The notes beneath the pieces are model-generated. The model did not search any database. It was given only the letters and a program-made list of their open reading frames with translations, and was not told the DNA's origin. A stretch of DNA of 64,000 bases, from assembly GCA_002633005.1 (NCBI GenBank), contig NMRA01000482.1, positions 229,361-293,360 of the forward strand, in the 5' to 3' direction. Below are positions 34,495-64,000 of this stretch, piece by piece (positions within the stretch are counted from its first letter, which is position 1; every line of letters starts with the position of its first letter). The position numbers and the translations under genes are program-made. Source of the DNA: Phoronis australis. Lineage: Eukaryota; Phoronida; Phoronidae.

Positions 34495-36000
34495 TTGATG
34501 AGAATGCTAAACACTGTGATCAAACAGGCCCAGAAGCAGAGAGTTATGCCGTGAACTGTACGAAGCATTTTTGTGATTACGCCACAGGGGACACTTAGAT
34601 TGTTCGAGTTTTACATGTACTAACTTACATACGTACACACATACACTGTTCGTACATGCTCATGGGCAGCGCACTATTGGGGGCTGGGGGGCTATAGCCG
34701 GCCCCATTTTTTTCAGTGCTGCGCCGCCCACGGTCTATGGTACGAGCCCCTGTCATTTTGTGGAGTAGGCAAAAAGCTCCGCCTCAGAGAAACAAAACTC
34801 CGAAAAAGGTAGAAATCGACATAAAAGTCCACTAAAGGCAGGAACTACCAAAATTCGGCGAATGCACAATACGTGGCTCTGAACATGTTCCGTGAATCTT
34901 AGTAAAATATCTATTTTCTCTAAAATTCTAACCCCCTCAAATTTTTACGCATGGAACCGTAAAGTGGCAGCGTTTTTGAGATTTCTTTTTGGCCATTTAT
35001 TTCTTGCAAGCTTTGGTCATGACGATGACGGTTCGGTTTCGATATCAATGTACTTTACTTTTTAGCTAAATTTTATTCAAAATACATGATCACGTGACCC
35101 TATTAATGTTAGTCTAATAAAAAGTTAAAAATCAAATTCTACAGATTATCTTCGCTCAGAAATTATGTACTTTTACAGACTTACACTATAATTAAGCTTC
35201 GTACCATTGTGACTAAATGCTCAACCTCGACGATGAGGTCCGACATGACAACAGAATCCCCCACGCCTAAACGACTGTGTGCTACTTCAAGTGCAATCCA
35301 GAAGAACACGCTCGTGACTGCCCAACGTGTTATTTTTGATGTACAATACGCTGAGGTGTGAAACTTCACATCGACGACAGCACACGATGGGAAGTTGTAC
35401 ATATAAACACCCAGCATTCCTGGTAGAATCTAGAACATAATTTACGTAGGCGGCCAAAGTATAATGATCCACATTGAAAGGGTCTGACGTCGCGAGTTCG
35501 GGCCTATTAAGAAAATGGAATGTGTTAGATTTGTCAGCACGTTTTTGGACTAAATGGAAATTAATTTGCGATTGTTATGAATGATGAGTTGTTTTGAGTA
35601 AATTAAGTCCAGAAGTATGGCTTCTGCTCTTGTCTATCCGAATATGGAAGTGTCGCCAGTTTCAAAACACCTCCTTGATCAGTGTCAAACTCTTGGCGCG
35701 AATACAGGTACCCTTCAGAAAAGTGGATATTGTCAAAAATCTGTTTAGTAACGATATAGTTTAACTTCAGTTTCTGGGATCCGGAGTGAAAAGTTAATCG
35801 GGATCTGCTATCATATCTCGCTGTACCGGAGTAACCGTTAACCTGTGATTTTGGGTAAAAAGCGAAGACAAAATCGTAATTTTTAGGCATTTTGGCGTCT
35901 CATTTTTTCCGGTAGACCTAGCAGGGTAAGGTGACATGGCATTGTTGAATTACTTCATGTTTGAGGAAGCCCATCGAATCTATTTAATTTCTGTCAGTTA
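34495..36000. other. Downstream flank of defensin C, no gene
   Basis: Shared noncoding DNA, plus a segment at about 34640-34890 that includes a dispersed repeat (34769-34885) also found inverted at 25297-25398. Confidence 0.5.
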
Positions 36001-36002
36001 TG

Positions 36003-37550
36003 CAACGCGTTTTGGTCGTGATATACCGACCCGAAAACCTCTCCTCATTTTGGGTCGGTAGAAATTCCTGAGCAAACCACAAACCTTTGTTTGGCCGGTA
36101 TGCCATATCACGCCCGTGTACACATTACCTTGAAAGCGTTAAACAGTACACACCATGGATTTTTGCACATTTCGAATTACCGGTGGCCACAGACTAAATG
36201 TATGACGTAAAATTTAGCCACATCCATGATTATTTTGTGTCATTAGCTCGAAATTTTGATTTCTCTTTCAATTTTGCCAATTTTCATATTTCCCGCCATG
36301 TGACATCATGGGTTGAACACAAGAGATCAGCGACTAGCATTGAACAACGGCGGAGAGTAGGGAATTTGAAAGCTACAACGATTATGAGCAAGAAATGAAC
36401 AAATACTATGAAGAAACGTACGAGAATGGTGGCCAGGATGACGAAATGGGGTTGCACGAAAGCGAGAACGAGTTTGGTATGTTTTCAGCTGCGTACTTTC
36501 TACTTTGAGGCCTTACGAACTGAATCCTCCCGCGAGAGAACCGGCCTCGGGCTCGGCCAACAGACGATCCTGAATAAAGAGCCGATGTTTCTGAATAGTA
36601 AATATCGCCCTTTATTGAACCAGGCCTTCATCGTAACATCTCCTCTGATTGGAGTCGAAACACGACTCCTCAAAGTGGGCAGAACACAGAGTGGCTCCGA
36701 ACAGAATCGCTTGGTCCACGCTGAGGTCCCACACTCTCGTTTGGCGCACGAAGCGATGCCAGATGCGCAACTTTGGCGTCCTTCGGAACACCGAGACGTT
36801 CTCCGTGTGACTGCTGTTGCTGCAGCCTCCGCAAACACATCTNCTTTGTTAAATTTTCGTGTTTTTTGTGTTTGTGGCCAGCGACCAGTTAGGCCTAAGG
36901 GTAGTCTTGGCGCAAAGCTACTAAGCCTACTAACAAGCTGTATTTGACTATAGTCTTCACTGGTAGCTGGCACTGAGGCTAACTAAGGTCTGCCACGGCA
37001 GTGTGACACAGGACTAACCAGCCCGTAATTTCATGCAAGTGTCTGAAACTACCCTTGAATATATGCAGCATTTATCATTTGACCATTTTACTTCGACAAA
37101 ACAGCTTGCAACCACGTGCATTTACCGTTCGCCAGTGTCTGGTCTCGATCCGCACCGGGTCCGATAGGCTGCGGTCCCTAGTCTGGCAAAATACTTTCTG
37201 TCAAAATTTATTAGCCACATTTCTTCAGCAAATTCCATAAAATTGCAGTAGTTTGATTTTATCAAAATTAAGGCGCGCTGTCGATTTTTTTTATCCCCGT
37301 TTGCTGGCTGGTAACAGTACAGGCACTGCTCCAGTCGCACTGACGGCGTTTTCTCGGCCTGGGTTCCTGAATGAATTGTACTTCCAGGTTCGCGGCAAGT
37401 TCAAAATGGCGGTGTTTCTTAGGGTGCGAATCGTGAGTAGCGCGTTCATTTAAACTGTTTTCGAGTACGGATCGTGTATTAGTTATGGGGTAGGTACTTC
37501 TTAGATCCGTATAACATCTTCTAACCATGTAAAAAGGGTTAACAACGCGT
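36003..37550. mobile_element. 1.5-kb insertion specific to segment C
   Basis: Segments A and B lack this block. It is flanked by CAACGCGT at 36003-36010 and 37543-37550, compatible with an 8-bp target duplication. Its left end (about 36014-36120) is palindromic: 'gtgatataccgacccgaaaa' is mirrored by 'ttttgggtcgg' and by 'cggtatgccatatcac'. I found no matching terminal inverted repeat at the right end and no transposase. It has an N at 36843. Confidence 0.45.
36395..36476 (+). CDS. Possible coding exon in the segment C insertion
   Basis: A 27-codon frame from an ATG, rich in Glu, Tyr and Asn (begins MNKYYEETYENGG, ends ESENEF), ending at a consensus donor TTTG|GTATGT. The frame is also open for some residues upstream of the ATG. 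No partner exon or family was recognised, so this could be chance. A second exon-like start, ATGGCGGTGTTTC at 37406 ending at ATC|GTGAGT (37432), lies 1 kb downstream. Confidence 0.25.
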
Positions 37551-38644
37551 GAGAGAAGGACTTTAATGACTTATATTTAATTTCAGTTTACATGTATTTC
37601 ATTTCAAATGATACTTAAACATGTTCAATACCATAGCTTTTCAAGCTGCGTCCAGTAAATCTTAGGTGTGGTATTTCCTTACGGAAGTTTCATCAGCCCT
37701 CTCACGACGCGTTTCTTCTTGGACCTTTTATGTCTCCACCCCGTCCTTTGTCATATTGGTGGACGCATCAAAATGTCCTGTTTAAACCGCTACCCAGTGA
37801 CAAACAGCGGCCCAGTTTCCTGACACCACTTAGAGGAATGTACAACATTCAAGACAGAATAATGGAAATTTGATGCGACTGCCATTCTACATTCTGCATT
37901 TTTAAGAGTCCTATCAGACTCTCGCAGTAGGAAAGGCACACCCTATTTTAGAAGCACATGATATACTACCCGATATTCAAAGCAAAAATGAAGGGTATTA
38001 ACATTTACTGTAATGCGTGAATACGTAGTACATGTATAGGTTTAATGATGGATCTTCGATCTAAACTTCAGTCATTGCCAGAGGATCGGAATCTAAAACA
38101 AGAACAATGAAACAATACTGTATAGAGAAATTGAAAATCACGACTTGCAGATACTCTGAAGGAATTCTACAGATTACTGGCACAATTGGGTAAGTGTACA
38201 ATTTGAGGATGCGTTCTTGTTGTGTGTTAGCGATTCAGGCTCGCCTTCTCGGGAGGGGGGTGAATTGTCAGATTTCATGCTGACGAGACTCTAGGTCAAA
38301 ACTGAAATTAGAAAGTGGCTGCGCGATTATCGGGACGACGAGAAGGCACCAGCAGTTTTGAAACGATGTACATCAGACAAATGAAGGCCTGTGTTCATTG
38401 GACGAGAAAATCGTATGCGCCTAGACGCGTGCTTCACACTACATGACCATACAACTATTCACGGTTCATGCGATATTACGGTGAATCGAAATTAGATAAT
38501 CCTATTGCATGAACAATAAACTTCAGATTTATTTTCGTAGCGGGGCAAAACATTGCGTCCAGTGTGCATTATGGTTTAAGAAAAGACTACTTCAGTTCCG
38601 GGCTATTAATTGCTCCGCGGGATGAATTTAGCTGGATGTGCCCA

Positions 38645-39225
38645 AATATGATCAGAACCTAGGAGTTGTGGGCCTTGCCCTTCAGATCGTGTCTGATTGG
38701 TTGAAATTGTGTACTTAAGCTTTGTCTCTGTCAGACACGAGAAGTCCAGTCACAGAGCCCAAGAATTAAGTTAACACCTACACTCTCCGGGCACTTACAC
38801 CAAATTCCAACTATTTGTGCAGCTTTCGGGCTCCTTCCTGAGTTGCCAATAGTTTAGCCCCAGCAATTCTCGGGATCAGTCCTCCCGAGCTTGATTGTAT
38901 CTCACCTTTCGGAACTGAATAACTAAATTGCCCCCGTTCTTACACATACAACTATTAATTAGCTACTAGCTGGCCTGTCCGCCGTGTATGAGAACTGTAT
39001 AAATCACTATCATACTGTGATATACTAGGTCATGGAACAACTGGATTGCTTATAAGTGTGAAACATTGTATTTGCATTTTCTTACAATAAACCTATGTAC
39101 TCTTCATTTCACCAATTATTAGTTTTCAATATCACCCTCAGTCAGCACCGCGGAGCTCGTAAAATCGGGGCGCCTTTGGTCGTAGATACCGCACCGTTAC
39201 TCTAGTTACATCCTATAGTCTACAA
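38645..39225 (+). mobile_element. Probable LTR-like insertion in segment C
   Basis: About 580 bp present in C but absent at the corresponding site of B (25580-25740). It has 'cttataagtg' and a poly(A) signal 'acaataaacctatgt' near 39085, and is pyrimidine-rich in the first half, as in retroviral-type LTRs. I could not fix the TG/CA ends or a target duplication, and no coding region accompanies it, so a solo LTR is an inference. Confidence 0.4.
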
Positions 39226-39916
39226 AATGCATTTAGTTGTGCAAGAATGTTTAATTGCAGAACAGATCAGGTTAGAGTTTTACAGAAATACGTATAGCTA
39301 CCAAGTGGTCAACCATTGCCTTCATTCAGGGTTTACAACACGGTATAGGACTATAGTTGGAGTTTTCAGGCATGGCCGCGATTTTCAAACGTGGTGACCA
39401 CTGTTCAAGATCTTATGAGAGGCCGGTACTGAATATGGAGTAGAGACGGTGTGCTCAACCTCACTTCGACGCTAGACTGTAATTGCTGGGACACCGTTGC
39501 GTCGCGCTTGTACTTCTCCTAGATTGACATGAACTTGGAATGGTCACATCCATGGCATTTGCTCAAGGTCACAATGGTGTAATACTTTGGCATGCGCATG
39601 AACCAGACTGAAAAGGATGAAAGTTATCCGACTTGCTTGCTTTCGCCGGAGTATTGAATCCTGTCCATCATAAGAAATGGTATTCGAGGACGTCAATGTA
39701 ATTCAACCACTGCCGGGTTCTCAGGAACACTCGATCGTCAACAAATAATCACCAGGTGGTAATGGACCACAAAATCAACTCTCAAATTTTTCCATAGCCC
39801 AGCTGGCTGGTATAAGGCTCATCGACCGCACTGGCAAATTTTGGCATTTATTAATTGTCACTTCAGTGGACAATCAGATACATGCAGTTGCACATGTGGG
39901 ATAGTGACAGGCTTAC

Positions 39917-40212
39917 CCCAGCAATGACGATCCGTGGTTGCCCTTGAGTACCAGAAACTCGCAACAATCATAACCAGTTTGTATTTCTATGCTAACCTTG
40001 CAGCATTCACATCTTCCGATTGTTAAAAATGATCTCTCATAGCCAATGCGACCAGACACTGATATGGTGTGTAACGCGGACTCTCTTTTCCCATACATAC
40101 CAATAGGTGGCACTTCCAACAAGGTTGCAACATTACCCGGCGATGTGATATAATAGTGGATTGTTGCCGCAAGGTAGCAAGTTCCCCAGTCGTCGTTTGG
40201 TCGATGGGGTGA
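39917..40212 (-). CDS. Unrecognised open frame, possible exon
   Basis: The minus-strand frame is open for about 98 codons, from a stop at 40213-40215 to a consensus donor CTGG|GGTAAGC at 39917. It encodes a protein-like sequence with residues such as 'VPPIGMYGKRESALH', 'ISVSGRIGYERSFL' and 'GRCECCKVSIEIQTGYDCCEF'. Upstream there is a TATAAAAG on the same strand near 40320. No family recognised, no clear acceptor or ATG; it may be an exon of a gene divergent from LRRC40, or chance. Confidence 0.3.
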
Positions 40213-40503
40213 TCATAATTTTTGCATACTTCACTTGGCCAAGGGGGTTTGTTGATGCACCAGTGTCATTATATAAAGGCTGTAACTTTCAACACTCTTC
40301 AGAAATACGTTTTACTTGCACTTTTATAGCGGGGATCAATGGCATGATGTAATTGGCGCGTCGGTCTCCCGTGCATTCCGTTGTTGTTGCTATAGATAAC
40401 TCTTTCGCTTACAGGTCTTTCTCACGGCATTACCAAGTTGCTATTTTCCAGAGGATTGTCTGCCACTCTCAGCGCTGGGTGTAATCTATTTTTAACATCG
40501 TTG

Positions 40504-40692
40504 TCAATGTCTAGACGAATATAGATCTTCCGCCTCAGTTAAGGTGCCGTCGAAGTAATCGGTTGCTTGCTTCTGTGTCGCGCCGGATGCTCCCTTGTTG
40601 ACCTCGTGAATGTCATGTGACATTTTACCTGCACAATGGAGCAGTAGTTGCCGCTTTCTTGCATGATTTTCCTCCAAGTCAGCGAGCCTCAT
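40504..40692 (-). CDS. Unrecognised small protein or exon, divergent from LRRC40
   Basis: A 62-residue frame starting MRLADLEENHARKRQLLLHC: a charged, helix-forming start followed by an Asp/Glu-rich tail. The frame is open a little further upstream (SRETYVR). A donor-like GCAG|GTAAAA lies after 21 codons, so the real product could be spliced. It begins 725 bp from the LRRC40 start on the opposite strand. I do not recognise it. Confidence 0.3.
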   Translation of the reverse strand: MRLADLEENHARKRQLLLHCAGKMSHDIHEVNKGASGATQKQATDYFDGTLTEAEDLYSSRH

Positions 40693-41416
40693 CCTGACAT
40701 AAGTTTCCCGACTTCATTCCGCCATCGGGAATGATACCAGCATTTGTGCTGTCCTCTTAGTCAATATGCTCTTACAAACGCATCAAGAATGTTTTTCGCT
40801 GTGCTCAAACTCTTCATTGAAACGGAAATGCAACCCAACAAACTTGAAAGTATTCTTATACATTATATGGATGATGCAACAAGGTAATTGTCATGGGTAA
40901 TTAGGTCCCATCAGAAGCTGGCAGTCAGTGGACAAAAATATTAATAGAAAGCTCGAATAACAGGATATTCCAAGAATATTTGTGTGTCATCATTTCCTGT
41001 GACCAATCATGTGACATAAATCAAGCCAGGATTCTTCACGTAATCCGAATTCCAACATATTTTCTTTGCGCTTGTACTTCGCAACGGTAACTGGTAGGCG
41101 TTGCCCGACTGCGCTTGTCGGACCTCTTCATTAGTAATTCAACGGATTGCATTGATTTTTTACATTTTAATTATTCTTAGAACAACTGTATTGGACTGTT
41201 ACGTATTCTATTTATTGTACAAGGTGTGTGTTAAAAATAAGCTGTATCTAACTATTCTAGATAACAAATGAAGTTCCGCGCCATCCTTCGGTATTGTAAT
41301 CGGTAGATGTCGCTCTCGATCAATCCGCTCTTTGTTATTAGAAACCTAATTATAACACGTCGGTCGAGGGTTATTTGAAAGAGTTGCAAAGTTCAATCTG
41401 ATGCTTAAATTTGGTA

Positions 41417-61330
<19,914 letters not shown>

Positions 61331-63052
61331 GGTTTCTAACGATTAGTTCACTCATTTATTTTGATGTATGTTGCCTGTAACCACCATTAACAATGGTGTG
61401 ACATGTGTCCCAGAATGTATTCCGTTGCAAGTTTGCAGCAAGATAACGCAATACAACATATAATCACTTGAGTGAAAAGAAACTGGCATTATGGCACTCT
61501 GGCCATCTAGCAAAATGGCAGCCACGCGAGGTATTGGTATCATCATGCATTAAAAGCAAAGAATTTAATCTCGCTAACTGCTCTCCAGTGTATGTCTTGT
61601 ATTGATGAAAGATCTCCAATCAAGAGCAGCTGGCGTGAGTCAGTGATTACGAGTGACATAATTAAACAATTGGTTAACTGTCATAATCGTTCGTCATCCA
61701 AAAAAGGTTCAACGTGAGCTTGTTAAGGGAATTAGAATTTTAGACACTAGTTTCAACCAATGAGTCTGTTTATTTATCAAATCTTGGAAGATAAAAAACG
61801 TTATGGTAATGAACCTTTTCGTGTTTTTTCCCACAAATGGTGATGTTTAAATGGTATCAGTGATTTTAAATACATCGTTTCTATAACATCAAATCTCATG
61901 TCTGTGTCCGAGGTTGAAACTCAGTGTAAAATAAGGTGTTATAAAGGGTGCTGAATAGATGCATGGGCTTTTTTTAATTCAGATCTGCTGCAGTCCCATC
62001 CCCCATTAAAAATCACTTTGTTGTTTACATCAAACTTTTATGGCAAACTAGTTAAAAATTTTGCCTTAACCAATTGTCTGTTTTATGGTTGCAAATTTAT
62101 TTGAGACCTAGCTAGTATCATAGTCCTGGCTCATGTTGAAATCCAAGCTTTTACTGATTTCAGCATGAGAAGTACTTTTTTTCTTGAGCACTTTTTTGCT
62201 ATTGGAACTTGTCATCGGTTTAAAAGGTTTGTACAGAATCTGAGGGTTTGGAATAGTTTTCTTCAAATTCTGAAGTCTGGTAGAATGATGAAATGTAACT
62301 TGATATTACCTTTTCACTATGTTAAAGACGAGTCTTGTGTAAAAATATCATTATGATGTGCCGATTAAAAATATTTTGGACTTAATTACGGAATACTTGT
62401 TAGTTGGAAAGTGCTATCGTTGAGTGAATTCACAAATCAATTTAGCTGATGAAGATTTGTTTCATCTTTAGGAATTATTTGATTTTGGAATTATCAATTT
62501 GTTGATTTGATTTCGTGATCATTGAGAAGCATTACAATGTCTTTCACTAAGTTATAAAATATTAAATTACTATTCCTTAAATGAAATACCTCTTTTTGTA
62601 AGAGGCACGTCGCTTGGGTTACGGCATTGCTGATTGACTTTGCAACAATAGGGCCTGGGTTCTAATCTTTTACTGACTACAAGTAGGATTGGTCAATTCT
62701 TTATGTGGTAAGCCTCTCATGGAGTTTTGTTGTAATAGACATTGAGACTTGACTATTTGTGGCTTTCATGGCAGCTTGACATGCCACTTTAATGGCTGTT
62801 GTATGATTAGTGCTGAAGTATTTCAAAAGTTGTTTCTTTACTCTCCAAATGTTTTATTGGTTTCATCTTGTCTTAGCATTGATTACACAAGGGGCTGGAT
62901 TATACCAGACAGTTTGGAATGAATAGGGAACTTTCAACTTCCATTGTATACCCATTTAACTAACAGAACACATTTACTCAGAAGTAATTCATTCAAGTGA
63001 ACGCACAACTCATCACCTAGTGATAAATCATGCCATGTTAGCTAGCCTTTAT
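61331..63052. other. LRRC40 3' region and intergenic spacer
   Basis: Holds the LRRC40 3' UTR, whose end is uncertain: an ATTAAA at 61549-61554 is a candidate signal. On the minus strand AATAAA (62853-62858), 195 bp past the stop of the convergent gene, is a candidate poly(A) signal for it. No other gene is seen. Confidence 0.45.
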
Positions 63053-63546
63053 CTAGCGCGTGCAAACGACACACGTGAGTTCCCCACCTTCCTTGTAAGG
63101 CGGACAGGGCAAAGCGCCCCCGCAACTGGATTCAACGACATAAAACAGCGCCCCGTTGTGATTTGCTCGTCCCCCATCTCTCACTTCTGGTGCTCCGTCA
63201 ACGCAGTCATAGGAACTGCGATAATGATTGTAGGCCTCGGACATCAGATACCCGCTGTATTCTTTTGTCCAGCCCCAGGGACAGGTCTTTCTGGCGGGAA
63301 TCATCACGTGACTTGGTCGATCCTTGGCGAGACAGACTGCGCAGACGACATCTCCGTCATGTAAAGAATGACCTCGTGTGTTGGTGCTTTTAAATGGGTT
63401 GTACACGTTGACTTCGTATTCGGTGCCGTAAATGTAACCTCCGGATTGAAACCATGTCTTCGTCTGATCAAATTGGGGTTCTCTAGGCAAACATATCTTT
63501 GTGCTTCCGCCCCCTTTGTGCGTGTAGTGGGGACCGGCTGCGTAAC
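63053..63546 (-). CDS. Last exon of a short-chain collagen C4-like protein (partial)
   Basis: The exon opens after acceptor TTTCTCAG and gives about 163 residues to TAG: 'GYAAGPHYTHKGGGSTKICL', 'GYIYGTEYEVN', 'GDVVCAVCLAKDR', 'MIPARKTCPWGWTKEYSGYL', 'HYRSSYDCVDGAPE', 'GALFYVVESSCGG' and 'CPPYKEGGELTCVVCTR'. This Cys-rich C-terminal domain (eight or more cysteines) is typical of secreted invertebrate proteins annotated as short-chain collagen C4-like, usually preceded by a signal peptide, coiled coil and sometimes a Gly-X-Y stretch. Function is unknown; extracellular matrix or lectin-like roles are guesses. Upstream exons are beyond the window or unrecognised in 63547-64000. The gene converges on LRRC40. 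Confidence 0.9.
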
Positions 63547-64000
63547 CTGAGAAAGACAAATCTTGGTAACAATAATGTGATTGGTATTCATCCGCATATA
63601 TTGACCCATGTGTTGAAGTACAAAATAATGCGTTAAAAATAATTCGAGTGCATCGCACCGCGTGTGTTTCACTGTTGTGCGGGCGAGTTAATGCTTGTAG
63701 TGTGCATGTTAGTTATCTGTGTGACTTTTGTCCATGCCGTGTACTTTGCAATACTTCATTGTGGAACTCAATACCTCTCAACATTTCTTATTCCTTGGAT
63801 TCTGCTTAAATGTTCTGCATTGCTAGTGGATCCGCCCAATCCATTATGCGCTACAGTGGACAACCATTCCTATTCAAACTCAAGAAACCTCGACTTCCCT
63901 GCCCGCGCATGATTCTGTTCTTTTATGGACGCTATTCTCTTATCACGGAGACATATTTCACCTCATGAACCATGTTTCGCGCCACTGGGACACATATTTT
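63547..64000. other. Intron of the collagen C4-like gene
   Basis: No exon with the expected upstream motif (Y-V/I-R-W-G...C-P) is visible on the minus strand; short frames on either strand look non-coding. Confidence 0.45.

Larger units (their letters stand above)
29913..39380. repeat. Segmental duplication copy C (defensin segment)
   Basis: Third copy, same orientation. Compared with A and B it carries insertions at about 32400-33520 (in the defensin intron), 36011-37550 and about 38645-39225. The matching right end with copy B is near 39370. Confidence 0.75.
39381..41416. other. Interval between segment C and LRRC40
   Basis: Somewhat less AT-rich than its surroundings. It holds two unrecognised minus-strand frames (39917-40212 and 40504-40692), described separately, and ends in the LRRC40 promoter region, where 41276-41290 reads 'ttccgcgccatcctt'; its reverse complement AAGGATGGCGCGG resembles a YY1 site. 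No TATA box is seen near the LRRC40 start. Confidence 0.45.

Noticed and set aside
35603-35890. Minus-strand 95-codon frame in segment C, with similar frames in A (7388-7879) and B
   Set aside because: Conserved as DNA because of the duplication, but frames shift between copies; no start, splice or domain support.
36408-36973. Overlapping 150-180-codon frames on both strands
   Set aside because: Overlapping frames in a GC-richer patch, no recognised domain, an N inside, and no splice or start support.
63960-64000. Minus-strand 'KYVSQWRETW' as the missing upstream exon of the collagen C4-like gene
   Set aside because: Resembles the expected YVRWGR..CP motif only loosely; it lacks the cysteine and runs into a stop without a donor.

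Overview
The window is nuclear DNA of an invertebrate animal: intron-rich genes with GT-AG splice sites, AATAAA poly(A) signals, many dispersed repeats and isolated N bases at assembly joins. The gene content (LRRC40, a collagen C4-like C-terminal domain, a TIR fragment, a tyrosine-recombinase retroelement with an SGNH hydrolase, a Penelope-like fragment) and the frequent acatgtacatgt strings fit a marine invertebrate. A lancelet (Branchiostoma) is my best guess; other invertebrate lineages are not excluded.

Left part (1-39.4 kb): three diverged copies, A, B and C, of one segment of roughly 9 kb. Each carries a small, intact gene for a secreted cysteine-stabilised alpha-beta (CS-alpha-beta, arthropod/mollusc-type) defensin. 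The genes are easy to miss because the open frames are split: a 5' UTR exon with TATA/Inr, a signal-peptide exon, an exon with a basic processing site and six cysteines, and a 3' UTR exon. The last intron splits the stop codon. The signal peptides are nearly identical but the mature peptides differ strongly. Copy B has a 5.3-kb tyrosine-recombinase retrotransposon (gag, RT, RNase H, YR, SGNH hydrolase; minus strand, decayed) in its 5' UTR intron, flanked by a 10-bp direct repeat. Between copies A and B lies a frameshifted TIR-domain fragment, probably a Toll-like receptor relic, so this is a small innate-immunity neighbourhood.

Middle (39.4-41.4 kb): two unrecognised open frames on the minus strand. 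Right part (41.4-61.3 kb): a complete 14-exon LRRC40 gene encoding 607 residues, with every junction in phase. Its introns hold a palindromic foldback element, an old repeat family carrying CTCF-like motifs, an LTR-like segment with heat-shock elements ahead of a TATA box, a two-stage minisatellite, a MITE-like element also found in the defensin segments, and a Penelope-like fragment between inverted arms. Right edge (63.0-63.5 kb): the last exon of a minus-strand gene for a short-chain-collagen C4-like protein whose upstream exons lie outside the window.

I see no rRNA, tRNA or CRISPR array. All comparisons were made by eye; percentages are hand counts over short, ungapped stretches.
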